A stretch of DNA of 19,851 nt, taken from NCBI RefSeq assembly GCF_025631005.1, contig NZ_JAOTPL010000028.1:1-19851 (forward strand), read 5' to 3'. The notes under the pieces are model-generated. The model was given only the letters and a program-made list of their open reading frames with translations. It searched no databases and was not told the DNA's origin. Every line of letters begins with the position of its first letter. Within the stretch, counting starts at the first letter, position 1. This document shows, piece by piece, positions 1-7,799 of the stretch. The DNA comes from Haoranjiania flava (GTDB taxonomy: Bacteria; Bacteroidota; Bacteroidia; Chitinophagales; Chitinophagaceae). Made by a program: the position numbers and the translations under genes.

Positions 1-15
1 GGAAAGAGGAGAGCG

Positions 16-147
16 TAATTGACAATTGACAATGGAAATGGGCAGCGGAAAGCGAAGCGTTTAGTGGAATATCATGGAGTTGGGTATTCGTAAGTTGTGG
101 GCTTGTTTAGTTGTGCAGTTGTTTATGTATTAATTGACAATTGACAA
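16..147. repeat. Two direct copies of a 17-bp intergenic repeat
   Basis: The sequence TAATTGACAATTGACAA occurs at 16-32 and again, identically, at 131-147. Each copy is itself built from the overlapping ATTGACA heptamer. Between the copies I see no open frame with recognisable protein features. Further downstream, 181-226 is a pyrimidine-rich stretch with two copies of ACTTCTCAC (181-189, 202-210) and two of CACCATT. Short low-complexity repeats of this kind look like intergenic filler; I cannot assign a function. Confidence 0.6.
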
Positions 148-244
148 ATGAGGTATTAAACCGACCGCTGGCCGCTGAATACTTCTCACTTTTACTTTTT
201 TACTTCTCACCATTACGCACCATTCACCACACTCAATTATCCAC

Positions 245-252
245 TATCTTTG
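245..252 (+). promoter_or_regulatory. Bacteroidota-type -7 promoter element (TATCTTTG)
   Basis: TATCTTTG fits the Bacteroidota sigma-A -7 consensus TAnnTTTG exactly. It lies 18 nt before the ATG at 271, which would give a leader of roughly 10 nt. No good TTG (-33) element is seen about 20 nt upstream. The element contains the TTG at 250-252 that could be mistaken for a start codon. Confidence 0.6.
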
Positions 253-270
253 CAGCTTATCGCCAATAAA

Positions 271-1302
271 ATGCAATTATTTTACCATTCAGTCAGTACG
301 CCGTTTAAATATCCTTTTACTATTTCAGGAGGCAGAACCAAAACGCATCAGCCTGCGTTGATCGTAAGCCTGAGTATAGGACCGTTCACAGGATGGGGAG
401 AAGCGCCGGCAATAGCTTACTACAACATTACCGTAGAGCAAATGATAGCCGACCTGCATGCCAGGAAAAAAATGGTGGAGAAATTTGCACTCACCGAACC
501 GGAACGCTACTGGCATTACCTGCATCACCTGTTCCCTCAAAACCCTTTCCTGGTATGTGCATTAGATATGGCTGCATGGGACCTGTTCGCCAAGATGAAC
601 GGCAAACCTTTGTATGAATTATTCGGTACCAAATGGGACAACATACCACAGACAGATTACACCATCGGCATTGATTCCATTGAAAAAATGATTGAAAAAA
701 TGAGAGACAATCCGCAGCCTGTTTATAAAATAAAATTAGGCACAGCGGAGGATGTGGAGATCATACGCGCGCTACGGGCTTACACCAATGCTGTCTTCAG
801 GGTAGATGTAAATGCCGGCTGGGAATTAGATGAGGCATTGCAGAATATACCCCAGTTAAAACAGTTGGGCGTGGAGCTGGTAGAACAGCCGCTTGCAAAA
901 GATAATTGGGAGGGAATGAAAATATTGTATGAAAAATCTGAGCTGCCGTTGTTTGCCGATGAGAGCTGTGTTTTCGAAAGCGATGTAAGGAAATGCGCAG
1001 GCCATTTTCACGGCATTAATATAAAACTTACCAAATGCAGCGGGTTAACGCCTGCATTGCGCATGATCAAAGAAGCGCGTGCATTAGGTTTAAAGATAAT
1101 GGCAGGCAGCATGAATGAAACATCTGTAGGTACTGCAGCCATTGCCAACCTGCTTCCCCAGCTGGATTTTGTTGATATGGATGGCCCTTTGCTGCTTGCA
1201 GACGATATTGCGTCCGGCCTGGAATTTAATAATGGGTTTGCATCATTGATGCCGGTCGCCGGTTTGGGCATTGAGATAAATAACAATAAATTTTTTAATT
1301 AA
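271..1302 (+). CDS. Dipeptide epimerase (L-Ala-D/L-Glu epimerase type, enolase superfamily)
   Basis: This 343-residue protein belongs to the muconate-lactonizing-enzyme subgroup of the enolase superfamily. Such enzymes epimerise the alpha carbon of the second residue of a dipeptide, classically L-Ala-D-Glu from murein peptides, in the cytoplasm. Visible motifs are the KxK general base (K153-I-K155), the Mg ligands D179 (in VDVN), E205 (in VEQP) and D230 (in ADES), the opposite-face lysine region NIKLTK (K252/K255), and a DxD motif in VDMDGPLLL (D302, D304) that is typical of dipeptide epimerases. The frame is also open from a TTG at 250, but that TTG is inside the TATCTTTG promoter, and ATG 271 gives the normal family N-terminus. 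The gene leads a plus-strand run, 43 nt before the radical SAM gene. The exact dipeptide specificity cannot be read from the sequence. Confidence 0.9.
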   Translation: MQLFYHSVSTPFKYPFTISGGRTKTHQPALIVSLSIGPFTGWGEAPAIAYYNITVEQMIADLHARKKMVEKFALTEPERYWHYLHHLFPQNPFLVCALDMAAWDLFAKMNGKPLYELFGTKWDNIPQTDYTIGIDSIEKMIEKMRDNPQPVYKIKLGTAEDVEIIRALRAYTNAVFRVDVNAGWELDEALQNIPQLKQLGVELVEQPLAKDNWEGMKILYEKSELPLFADESCVFESDVRKCAGHFHGINIKLTKCSGLTPALRMIKEARALGLKIMAGSMNETSVGTAAIANLLPQLDFVDMDGPLLLADDIASGLEFNNGFASLMPVAGLGIEINNNKFFN

Positions 1303-1345
1303 AACAAAATTTCTCACTGATCACAGTCAGTATAAGTCAACTCGT

Positions 1346-2629
1346 ATGTACATATTATACTCAGACGGTAATGGCAATATTTTTGAAGATACTTCCCTCT
1401 ATGCGGTCGGCAGAGCGGGTTGGGATGCTGTACCTGTAGAAGAAGGCGACTGGATAGAACTTCCTGAAGGCGGCAACCTGTATGAGCTGCCCGGCAGAAG
1501 GGGCATCGGTATTGATGTAAACACAGGAGAAATGCGGCTTTGCGATAAAGGCTGGGCTGTAGCAGCTTTCATTCCGCCTGCTCACACAGGCTTGTACCTG
1601 GCTGCGTACGAAACTACAGAAGATAATGCGCCTACACTGCCTTTATTCTGCTATACTGCTGCAGGATTTAGGGAAGGTAAATTTTATGTATGTGCTATGC
1701 GCATAGAGCGCGATATCCGCCAGGAATGCGCCGGTTACGACGAAGAGAAAATTCAGCAGCGATCGCTGGATTTACTAAAACACTATCCTGACAACAGGCT
1801 GGTAAAACACCTCATGGAAAATTGCTGCAACACATACCATTGCCCGGCTGCCCGCAACCTTTCCCTGGGAAGATGGGAGTGCCCGGTACCCATGTCTCCG
1901 GCCTGCAACGCTAATTGTATAGGTTGTATTTCTTTTCAGCCGGAAGAAGAAACCATCATTGCAACGCAGGACAGGCTTACCTTTAAGCCGCTGGTAGCAG
2001 AAGTGGCAGAGTTTACCGTACCGCATTTGTTGCAGGCGCCTTACCCGGTTGTAAGCTTCGGGCAGGGCTGCGAAGGAGAACCTCTGCTGATGTGGGAAGC
2101 TATCCGCGACTCAATCATTGAAATGCGCAGGCATACGGCCAACGGCAGCATCAATATCAATACCAACGGATCAAAGCCCGATGCCGTAAAAGTGTTGTGC
2201 GATGCGGGTTTAAACAGCATACGCGTAAGCCTCAATTCTGCCCAGGAACATATTTACACTGCTTACTACCGGCCCAATAATTATGAGTTTGAAGATATTG
2301 TTGAAAGCCTGAAAGTAGTAAGGTCTTACGGTGGATGGGCCAGCATCAACTATTTTGTTTTCCCCGGCATGACCGATACGGAAGCAGAATATGACGCCTT
2401 ACGCAAGCTTATCGCCGATACGGATATTAACATGATACAATGGCGTAATTTCAATATAGATCCAGACTGGTATCTTGGCCTCATGGGCGTTGCCGAAACG
2501 CAGCCTTTCATGGGCATAAAGAACCTGATGGAAGCTATTCATGAAGAATTCCCGCAAATAAAGTTCGGTTATTACAACCCGCCCATTGAAAGGATCAGGG
2601 GAAATTATGAACTGGATTTTGCGCATTAA
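1346..2629 (+). CDS. Radical SAM protein of unknown function, with a cysteine-rich segment before the cluster motif
   Basis: This is a 427-residue protein. The canonical radical SAM CxxxCxxC motif is CNANCIGC (C187, C191, C194), which binds a [4Fe-4S] cluster and S-adenosylmethionine. Further radical SAM signatures follow: a GEGEP-like stretch (GCEGEPLL, 241-248, the usual glycine/glutamate motif), NTNGS (272-276) and SIRVSLNSA (291-299). The first 185 residues are not a domain I recognise. They carry C160, C161, C166 and C179 just before the SAM motif, spaced so that an extra metal site is possible. The substrate is unknown. The gene lies between a dipeptide epimerase and an exported thioredoxin-fold protein with gaps of 43 and 48 nt, so co-transcription is plausible. 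No obvious precursor peptide gene is adjacent. Confidence 0.85.
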   Translation: MYILYSDGNGNIFEDTSLYAVGRAGWDAVPVEEGDWIELPEGGNLYELPGRRGIGIDVNTGEMRLCDKGWAVAAFIPPAHTGLYLAAYETTEDNAPTLPLFCYTAAGFREGKFYVCAMRIERDIRQECAGYDEEKIQQRSLDLLKHYPDNRLVKHLMENCCNTYHCPAARNLSLGRWECPVPMSPACNANCIGCISFQPEEETIIATQDRLTFKPLVAEVAEFTVPHLLQAPYPVVSFGQGCEGEPLLMWEAIRDSIIEMRRHTANGSININTNGSKPDAVKVLCDAGLNSIRVSLNSAQEHIYTAYYRPNNYEFEDIVESLKVVRSYGGWASINYFVFPGMTDTEAEYDALRKLIADTDINMIQWRNFNIDPDWYLGLMGVAETQPFMGIKNLMEAIHEEFPQIKFGYYNPPIERIRGNYELDFAH

Positions 2630-2677
2630 TTAAATTTACCTGTATTTTTAGGCTTTAAATCATACAAATAACTAAAG

Positions 2678-3844
2678 ATGACCAAAACATTTCTCATTGC
2701 AGCCGCTATATTATCTTCGGTTACTGCATATGCACAAAAAAAACCCGTTACTCCAAAGAAAAAAATTGCACCAAAGAATACGGTAGCTGTTCAAAAAGTA
2801 AACCCCGGTTTTGTAATTGAAGGAAATATTCAGGGCGCTGATAAAGCTAAAGTCTATCTTGTAAGAAGAGTAGGCGGTGAGCAGCATATAGATTCTACAG
2901 AAGTTTTAAATGGCAGCTTTTCTTTTAAAGATACCATATCCGCACCATCTACAGCTACCTTGGTAGTAAGGAACGGCGAAGACCAGGCACGAACAATACT
3001 GATACTGGAAAGAGGCAGGATCAAGGTTGCTGGCAAAGCGTCTGAGCCAGGCCTGATAGTTTCCGGTACCCAGGAAAATGATATTTACAGCCAATATAAT
3101 TCAAAACTTTTCGGCGGCAACCCGGGTTGGGAGACTGAATTCGAGAAAAAATATGTGGCAGCTCACAATGCCAAAGATACTGTTGCTCTGAAAATGTATG
3201 AAGAGGAATATAGAAAAATGGATAAAGACAATGCTAAGGTTGCGGCAGACGTCATCCGGGCCAACAGAAGCTCGTACGTGGCTCCAGTACTGCTTTCCAT
3301 GAAAATGTCGTCAATCGATATAGATACTGCCAACGAGTTGCTGAAGCTGATAGAAGCCCGGCCGGTACAGTACGATCTTACCGCACGATTGAGGGATGCC
3401 GTTGATAAAAAGCTGGCAACGGCGCCGGGCAAAATGGCGCCTGAAATATCAGAAAAAGATACTGCAGGTGTTAACGAGATCCGTCTTTCTTCCTTAAAAG
3501 GAAAGTATGTGCTCATTGATTTCTGGGCAAGCTGGTGTGGTCCCTGCCGCGCTGAGAATCCCAATGTAGTAGAAGCTTATCATAAATTCAAAGACAAAAA
3601 CTTTACTATATATTCCGTATCTCTTGACAGGAATAAGCCCAGTTGGATCAAAGCTATTAAGGATGATAAGCTCGACTGGCCTTACCATGTGAGTGATCTG
3701 CAATACTGGAACAGCGCTTCTGCAAAAAAATACGGCGTTAACGGTATTCCTGCCAATTTCCTGTTAGATCCTTCGGGAAAGATCATAGCTACAGACCTGA
3801 GAGGTGAAGAATTACATAAAAAATTAGCAGAGGTTATAAAATAA
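2678..3844 (+). CDS. Exported TlpA/ResA-like thioredoxin-fold protein with N-terminal DUF4369-type domain
   Basis: This is a 388-residue extracytoplasmic thiol-disulfide oxidoreductase. Residues 1-20 form a signal peptide ending AYA-Q. A Lys/Pro-rich linker follows (21-40), then a beta-rich domain at about 44-130 resembling DUF4369, a helical middle, and a C-terminal AhpC/TSA-thioredoxin domain from about 252. The redox motif is WCGPC (286-290) in DFWASWCGPCRAENP, and the cis-proline is P358 in GIPANFLL. Proteins of this architecture are common and multicopy in Bacteroidota; their partners are mostly unknown. A weak -7-like TATTTTTA occurs at 2643-2650. The stop codon is 1 nt from the next gene's ATG, implying translational coupling with the glycosylasparaginase gene. 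Confidence 0.9.
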   Translation: MTKTFLIAAAILSSVTAYAQKKPVTPKKKIAPKNTVAVQKVNPGFVIEGNIQGADKAKVYLVRRVGGEQHIDSTEVLNGSFSFKDTISAPSTATLVVRNGEDQARTILILERGRIKVAGKASEPGLIVSGTQENDIYSQYNSKLFGGNPGWETEFEKKYVAAHNAKDTVALKMYEEEYRKMDKDNAKVAADVIRANRSSYVAPVLLSMKMSSIDIDTANELLKLIEARPVQYDLTARLRDAVDKKLATAPGKMAPEISEKDTAGVNEIRLSSLKGKYVLIDFWASWCGPCRAENPNVVEAYHKFKDKNFTIYSVSLDRNKPSWIKAIKDDKLDWPYHVSDLQYWNSASAKKYGVNGIPANFLLDPSGKIIATDLRGEELHKKLAEVIK

Positions 3845-3845
3845 T

Positions 3846-4862
3846 ATGTTTACCCGCAGAAGATTTTTACAGGCCGGATCGCTGTCAATAGGCAGCCTGC
3901 TGGCCAATAGCGTACAGGCAGCTGCCAATAAAAAGAACTTACCCCTGGTGATCTCTACCTGGGATGCAGGCATCAACGCCAACAAAGGTGCATGGAAAGT
4001 ATTGCGCAATGGCGGACGCGCCCTGGATGCAGTAGAGCAGGGTGTAATGGTTACGGAAAATGAGACCGGCTGTTGTGTGGGCCTTGCAGGCAACCCCGAC
4101 CGTGACGGCTTTGTAACGCTCGATGCCTCCATTATGGATGAGCACGGCAACTGTGGTGCAGTAGCTTTTTTAGAGAGAATAAAGCATCCTATTTCCGTAG
4201 CCCGCAGGGTAATGGAAAAAACACCCCATGTATTTCTGGTAGGGCAGGGCGCCCAGCAGTTTGCCCTGAGTGAAGGCTTTCCTTTAGAGCCGCAGGCGCT
4301 TTCCAAAGATGCAGCAAAGGCTTACAGCGAATGGCTGAAAACCTCGGAATACAAGCCCCAGGTAAATGTGGAAAGAACAAAAGGCTTGTCTGCCTTTGCT
4401 CCCAATAAGCTTTCTGACGGCAGCTGGAACCACGATACCATAGGCATGCTGGCAATAGATAAAAAAGGCAACCTCAGCGGAAGCTGTACTACCAGCGGCA
4501 TGGCTTTTAAAATGCGCGGCCGTTTGGGAGACTCTCCGCTGATCGGTGCAGGATTATTTGTAGATAATGAAGCAGGCGCCTGCGTAGCTACCGGCCTCGG
4601 CGAAGAAGTAATTAAGATTGCAGGTTCACACCTGGTGGTAGAGTTTATGCGGCAGGGGTATACTCCTGAAAATGCCTGTAGGCTTGCCATACAGCGCATC
4701 ATCAAACGCAACGGGCCTAAAGCCAGAGATATGCAGGTAGCATTTATTGCGTTGAACAAAGCCGGGTTGCATGGCGCTTATTGCGTTCAGAAAGGCTTTC
4801 AGTATGCTGTCTGCTCAAGTGACACCAACAACCGGCTGATAGATGCGAAGTATGCGCTATAG
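3846..4862 (+). CDS. N4-(beta-N-acetylglucosaminyl)-L-asparaginase family Ntn hydrolase, Tat-exported
   Basis: This 338-residue protein is a homologue of glycosylasparaginase, which cleaves the GlcNAc-Asn bond left after glycoprotein degradation. The precursor self-cleaves before a threonine that becomes the nucleophile. The motif HDTIGM is present at 196-201, so cleavage is predicted between D197 and T198. The substrate-binding stretch TSGMAFKMRGRLGDSP (about 215-230) and the later TGLGEEVIK are also typical. The N-terminus TRRRFLQAGSLSIGSLLA is a twin-arginine signal, so the enzyme is probably exported folded to the periplasm or attached at the membrane. It starts 1 nt after the thioredoxin-fold gene and overlaps the PAP2 gene by 20 nt. 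It could also act on isoaspartyl peptides, but the HDTIGM context favours the glycosylasparaginase branch. Confidence 0.9.
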   Translation: MFTRRRFLQAGSLSIGSLLANSVQAAANKKNLPLVISTWDAGINANKGAWKVLRNGGRALDAVEQGVMVTENETGCCVGLAGNPDRDGFVTLDASIMDEHGNCGAVAFLERIKHPISVARRVMEKTPHVFLVGQGAQQFALSEGFPLEPQALSKDAAKAYSEWLKTSEYKPQVNVERTKGLSAFAPNKLSDGSWNHDTIGMLAIDKKGNLSGSCTTSGMAFKMRGRLGDSPLIGAGLFVDNEAGACVATGLGEEVIKIAGSHLVVEFMRQGYTPENACRLAIQRIIKRNGPKARDMQVAFIALNKAGLHGAYCVQKGFQYAVCSSDTNNRLIDAKYAL

Positions 4863-5577
4863 GCTGATTGCTGTTTTATTTTTTATACCCGGCTTATTGG
4901 CATCGCCGGTATACGCACAGCAGCAAACTCCCGTACAACACCAGAAGGCAGGCACATCATGGATTATGCCGGCAGTACTGATAGGTTCAGGACTGGCGCT
5001 GCATTACAGCGATGTAAAATATGATGTCATGCGTATGGTGAGACAGGGCGCGGGCGCAGACTTTCGTACACACCTTGATGATTACCTGCCGGCGATACCG
5101 GCGGCACAACTGCTTTCCGGAGATTTATTCGGCTTGCATTCGGCCAATAATATCTTTGCAAAAGCTACCAATGTGGCGGCTGCAAATGTCTTGTCCGGAG
5201 GAGCAGTATTGCTCATGAAAAACGCTTTCGGAGAGCTTCGCCCCGATGGCAGCGACAGGAAATCTTTTCCGTCAGGCCACACCGCCATTGCGTTTACCAA
5301 TGCCTCGCTCTTATTTCATGAATACCGTAGTACGAGCCTGCCTTATGCATTAAGCGGGTATGCTTTTGCTGTAGGTACAGGCTGTTTGAGAATGGCCAAC
5401 AACAGGCATTATATTTCAGATGTATTGACAGGCGCAGGCATTGGTATGCTGGCAGGTACTGTGGTTTATTTTCTCAATCCGGGTGGTAAGATATTTCCCC
5501 ATAAAAAAGATAAGGATCAGCTCACGTATATTACCAACCCGCCTCCACAGTTCAGCATAGTTTTTACAATAAAATAA
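4843..5577 (+). CDS. PAP2-superfamily membrane phosphatase
   Basis: This is a 244-residue membrane phosphatase of the type-2 phosphatidic acid phosphatase superfamily, which removes phosphate from lipid phosphates such as undecaprenyl diphosphate or phosphatidate. All three active-site motifs are present: KX6RP (K126 to R133-P134), PSGH (143-146, with H146) and R-X5-H-X3-D (R183, H189, D193). The usual serine before R183 is leucine. The N-terminus is hydrophobic and ends VYA-Q at about 25, so it is a signal peptide or anchor. ATG 4843 lies inside the 3' end of the previous gene (20-nt overlap); ATG 4852 is an alternative giving a shorter N-terminus. The substrate cannot be told from the sequence. 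Confidence 0.88.
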   Translation: MRSMRYRLIAVLFFIPGLLASPVYAQQQTPVQHQKAGTSWIMPAVLIGSGLALHYSDVKYDVMRMVRQGAGADFRTHLDDYLPAIPAAQLLSGDLFGLHSANNIFAKATNVAAANVLSGGAVLLMKNAFGELRPDGSDRKSFPSGHTAIAFTNASLLFHEYRSTSLPYALSGYAFAVGTGCLRMANNRHYISDVLTGAGIGMLAGTVVYFLNPGGKIFPHKKDKDQLTYITNPPPQFSIVFTIK

Positions 5578-5659
5578 TACTCCGGATTATTGTCAAAGCG
5601 CTGCTGCAAACGTATGTGAATAAGTTAAGTGCAGGTTTCAGTAATAAATAAAATTACAA

Positions 5660-5667
5660 TACCTTCG
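5660..5667 (+). promoter_or_regulatory. Probable -7 promoter element (TACCTTCG) for the phosphorylase-like gene
   Basis: TACCTTCG matches the Bacteroidota TAnnTTTG consensus at all but one fixed position. It lies 40 nt before the ATG at 5708. There is no clear TTG at the expected -33 distance. Confidence 0.45.
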
Positions 5668-5707
5668 CACCGCGTTTAAAAAAATTAATTTAAAAACAGA
5701 TATAATC

Positions 5708-7360
5708 ATGGATTTCAGGAACTTTAAAATGCCTTATACCATCAACGATAAATATTCCAGGAAAGTGGCTTATTTTTCTATGGAGTTTGCCATTGACCAG
5801 GCATTAAAAATATACAGTGGCGGCTTGGGATTTTTAGCCGGTTCTCATATGCGCAGCGCCTATTCTTTGTCGCAGGACTTAGTTGGCATCGGCATTCTAT
5901 GGAAATACGGTTATTACGATCAGGCCAGGAACATGGACCAGACATTGCAGGTTACCTGGACTGAAAAAATGTACAACTTCCTCGAAGATACAGGCATTAA
6001 ATTCCAGATAGATATTCACGATGCGCCGGTTTGGGTAAAAGTGTGGTACCTGAACCCCGAGACTTTTAAGTCTGCTCCCATGTTCTTTTTAAGTACAGAT
6101 GTGCCTGAGAATGATTTCGTATCAAAAACCATTTCCCACAGGCTCTACGATGGCAACGCAGCTACCAAAATAGCCCAGTACATTTTGTTGGGCAAGGGTG
6201 GTGCAAGGCTGCTGGATGAACTGAATTTTGAAAGAGATATTTACCACCTCAACGAAGCACATGGCCTGCCGGCTGCATTCTATTTATTGCAGAAATACAA
6301 AAGCCTGGATAAAGTAAAAGAGAAGCTGGTATTTACTACGCATACACCCGAAGAGGCAGGTAATGAAAAGCATGACTTCAACATGTGCTATCAAATGTCT
6401 TATTTCTCCGGCCTCGCGATGGATGAAGTGAGAAGGATCTCCGGCATCCAGGACGATCAGTTTAACCATTCGCTTTGCGCTTTAAGAATGGCACATATAG
6501 CCAATGGAGTGTCACAGTTACATGGCAGGGTATCCAATGAAATGTGGGGAAAATATGAAGGCATTTGCGAGATCAAAGCTATTACCAATGCACAGGATTA
6601 TAAATACTGGTCAGACAAACAATTGTACAAAGCCAAAGAAGACAATGACGATGAGCGTTTCGACGACAGGAAAAACTACCTGAAGAAAAGAGCTTTTAAA
6701 ATCGTGGCAGACCAGACCGGCGATATTTTTGATCCGAATATTTTTACCATTGTTTGGGCAAGAAGATTCGCAGGCTACAAAAGAGCCGACTTTTTGCTGA
6801 ACGACAGGCAGCGTTTCAGGAATTTACTGGAAAATAAAAAACATCCCGTGCAGATCATCTGGGCAGGGAAGCCTTACCCGCTCGATCAGCCGGCTATTGA
6901 CACGTTCAATAAGCTGGTAGTGGCAAGCAAGGATTACCACAACATGAGCGTAGTAACGGGCTATGAACTGGAGCTTAGCAAAAGGCTGAAGCAGGCTGCC
7001 GATCTTTGGCTAAACAATCCACGTGTACCTCGCGAAGCCTCGGGCACAAGCGGCATGACGGCCTGCATGAACGGCGCTGTAAACTTTTCTACCGATGATG
7101 GCTGGATCCCGGAATTTGTAAATCACGGTAACAATGGTTTTGTAATTCCTAAAGCAGATTATGAAAACATGTCTACCGAAGAGCAGGACCGTTACGATTT
7201 TGAAAAATTATACGATATACTGGAAAACGAGATCGTACCGTTGTACTATGATGATTATGATACCTGGCGACAGATCATGAAGAATGGTATGGATGACGTA
7301 CGTTTCCAGTTCAATAGTGATAGAATGGCTGAAGAATACTACGACATTCTTTATAAATAA
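5708..7360 (+). CDS. Short alpha-glucan phosphorylase-like protein (GT35), with Thr at the PLP-lysine position
   Basis: This is a 550-residue protein of the short alpha-glucan phosphorylase type. Those enzymes use pyridoxal phosphate and phosphate to release glucose-1-phosphate from glycogen or maltodextrin. Family landmarks are SGGLGFLAGSHMRSA (37-51), HLNEAH (180-185), TTHTPEEAGNE (210-220), the phosphate-site loop RRFAGYKRADFL (352-363) and EASGTSGM (443-450). In classical phosphorylases the residue after this last motif is the lysine that forms the Schiff base with PLP. Here it is T451 (codon ACG), giving GTSGMTACMNG. It may be a lineage-specific variant, a transferase of another kind or a regulatory protein; the annotation as an active phosphorylase is therefore uncertain. 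It is monocistronic, with its own promoter and a downstream terminator. No other glycogen genes are in the window. Confidence 0.82.
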   Translation: MDFRNFKMPYTINDKYSRKVAYFSMEFAIDQALKIYSGGLGFLAGSHMRSAYSLSQDLVGIGILWKYGYYDQARNMDQTLQVTWTEKMYNFLEDTGIKFQIDIHDAPVWVKVWYLNPETFKSAPMFFLSTDVPENDFVSKTISHRLYDGNAATKIAQYILLGKGGARLLDELNFERDIYHLNEAHGLPAAFYLLQKYKSLDKVKEKLVFTTHTPEEAGNEKHDFNMCYQMSYFSGLAMDEVRRISGIQDDQFNHSLCALRMAHIANGVSQLHGRVSNEMWGKYEGICEIKAITNAQDYKYWSDKQLYKAKEDNDDERFDDRKNYLKKRAFKIVADQTGDIFDPNIFTIVWARRFAGYKRADFLLNDRQRFRNLLENKKHPVQIIWAGKPYPLDQPAIDTFNKLVVASKDYHNMSVVTGYELELSKRLKQAADLWLNNPRVPREASGTSGMTACMNGAVNFSTDDGWIPEFVNHGNNGFVIPKADYENMSTEEQDRYDFEKLYDILENEIVPLYYDDYDTWRQIMKNGMDDVRFQFNSDRMAEEYYDILYK

Positions 7361-7367
7361 AATCAGT

Positions 7368-7481
7368 AAGAGGATGTATCAAAAGTAAAATGAAAGCGTT
7401 GAGCATCGTGCAAACAAAAACTTTCTGCATACCCTTACAAAATAAATAGAGGCTGCCTCGTACTTTTGAGACAGCCTCTTT
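7368..7481. mobile_element. MITE-like element: 114 bp with 20-bp terminal inverted repeats
   Basis: The left end AAGAGGATGTATCAAAAGTA (7368-7387) and the reverse complement of the right end (7462-7481), AAGAGGCTGTCTCAAAAGTA, agree at 18 of 20 positions. The interior has no coding capacity. The GAGGCTGTCTCAAAAGT type of end resembles termini I associate with IS1182-type elements in Bacteroidota (recollection, not checked). I see no convincing target-site duplication. The alternative is a chance pairing around the terminator hairpin that forms the right end. Confidence 0.45.
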
Positions 7482-7487
7482 TCTTTA
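7449..7487 (+). terminator. Rho-independent terminator after the phosphorylase-like gene
   Basis: AGAGGCTGCCTC (7449-7460) pairs with GAGACAGCCTCT (7469-7480), a 12-bp stem with one C-A mismatch and an 8-nt loop, followed by TTTCTTT. It lies 88 nt after the stop codon at 7360. It also forms the right end of the inverted-repeat element described at 7368-7481. Confidence 0.75.
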
Positions 7488-7799
7488 AAGAGCGTATGAT
7501 GCTTTCCTGATACAGAAAAGTGCAAGGACGCCAAACAATTCATCGCGCAACAGATAAATTGGTTTTATTTCCTTATTCCCTGCGGTCTAATGGCTCCTTG
7601 CTGAGGCCGCCGTTTTAATTAACCAATCTTTACCATCCATGCCATGTTTTATCTGATCCTCGATACTGATGTTTTGTTCGCTTCTTTATTTTTAAAACGT
7701 AAGGATTTGCTGCTTTTTGGAGTAAGGCATAACTGATTATTCAAAGGTTATTTATTTGTACTAAGTGCCTTATTTGCTCTAAAGTTTATCCAGCTATAT
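7488..7799. other. Non-coding stretch between convergent genes
   Basis: About 310 bp without a supportable gene. On the minus strand there is a short open stretch (roughly 7590-7680) with a 17-codon ATG reading MDGKDWLIKTAASARSH, but it has no detectable homologue known to me and no clear promoter. I see no RNA gene. The interval sits between the plus-strand phosphorylase-like gene and the minus-strand DUF4198-type gene. Confidence 0.5.

Noticed and set aside
250..270. TTG start codon for the dipeptide epimerase, adding seven residues
   Set aside because: The TTG is part of a consensus TATCTTTG promoter element, and ATG 271 gives the normal family N-terminus.
3163..3564. 133-codon minus-strand frame
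   Set aside because: It is a shadow of the thioredoxin-fold gene, which has full-length domain support.
7590..7680. Short minus-strand peptide frame (about 17-31 codons)
   Set aside because: No promoter, no recognisable family and too short to separate from chance.
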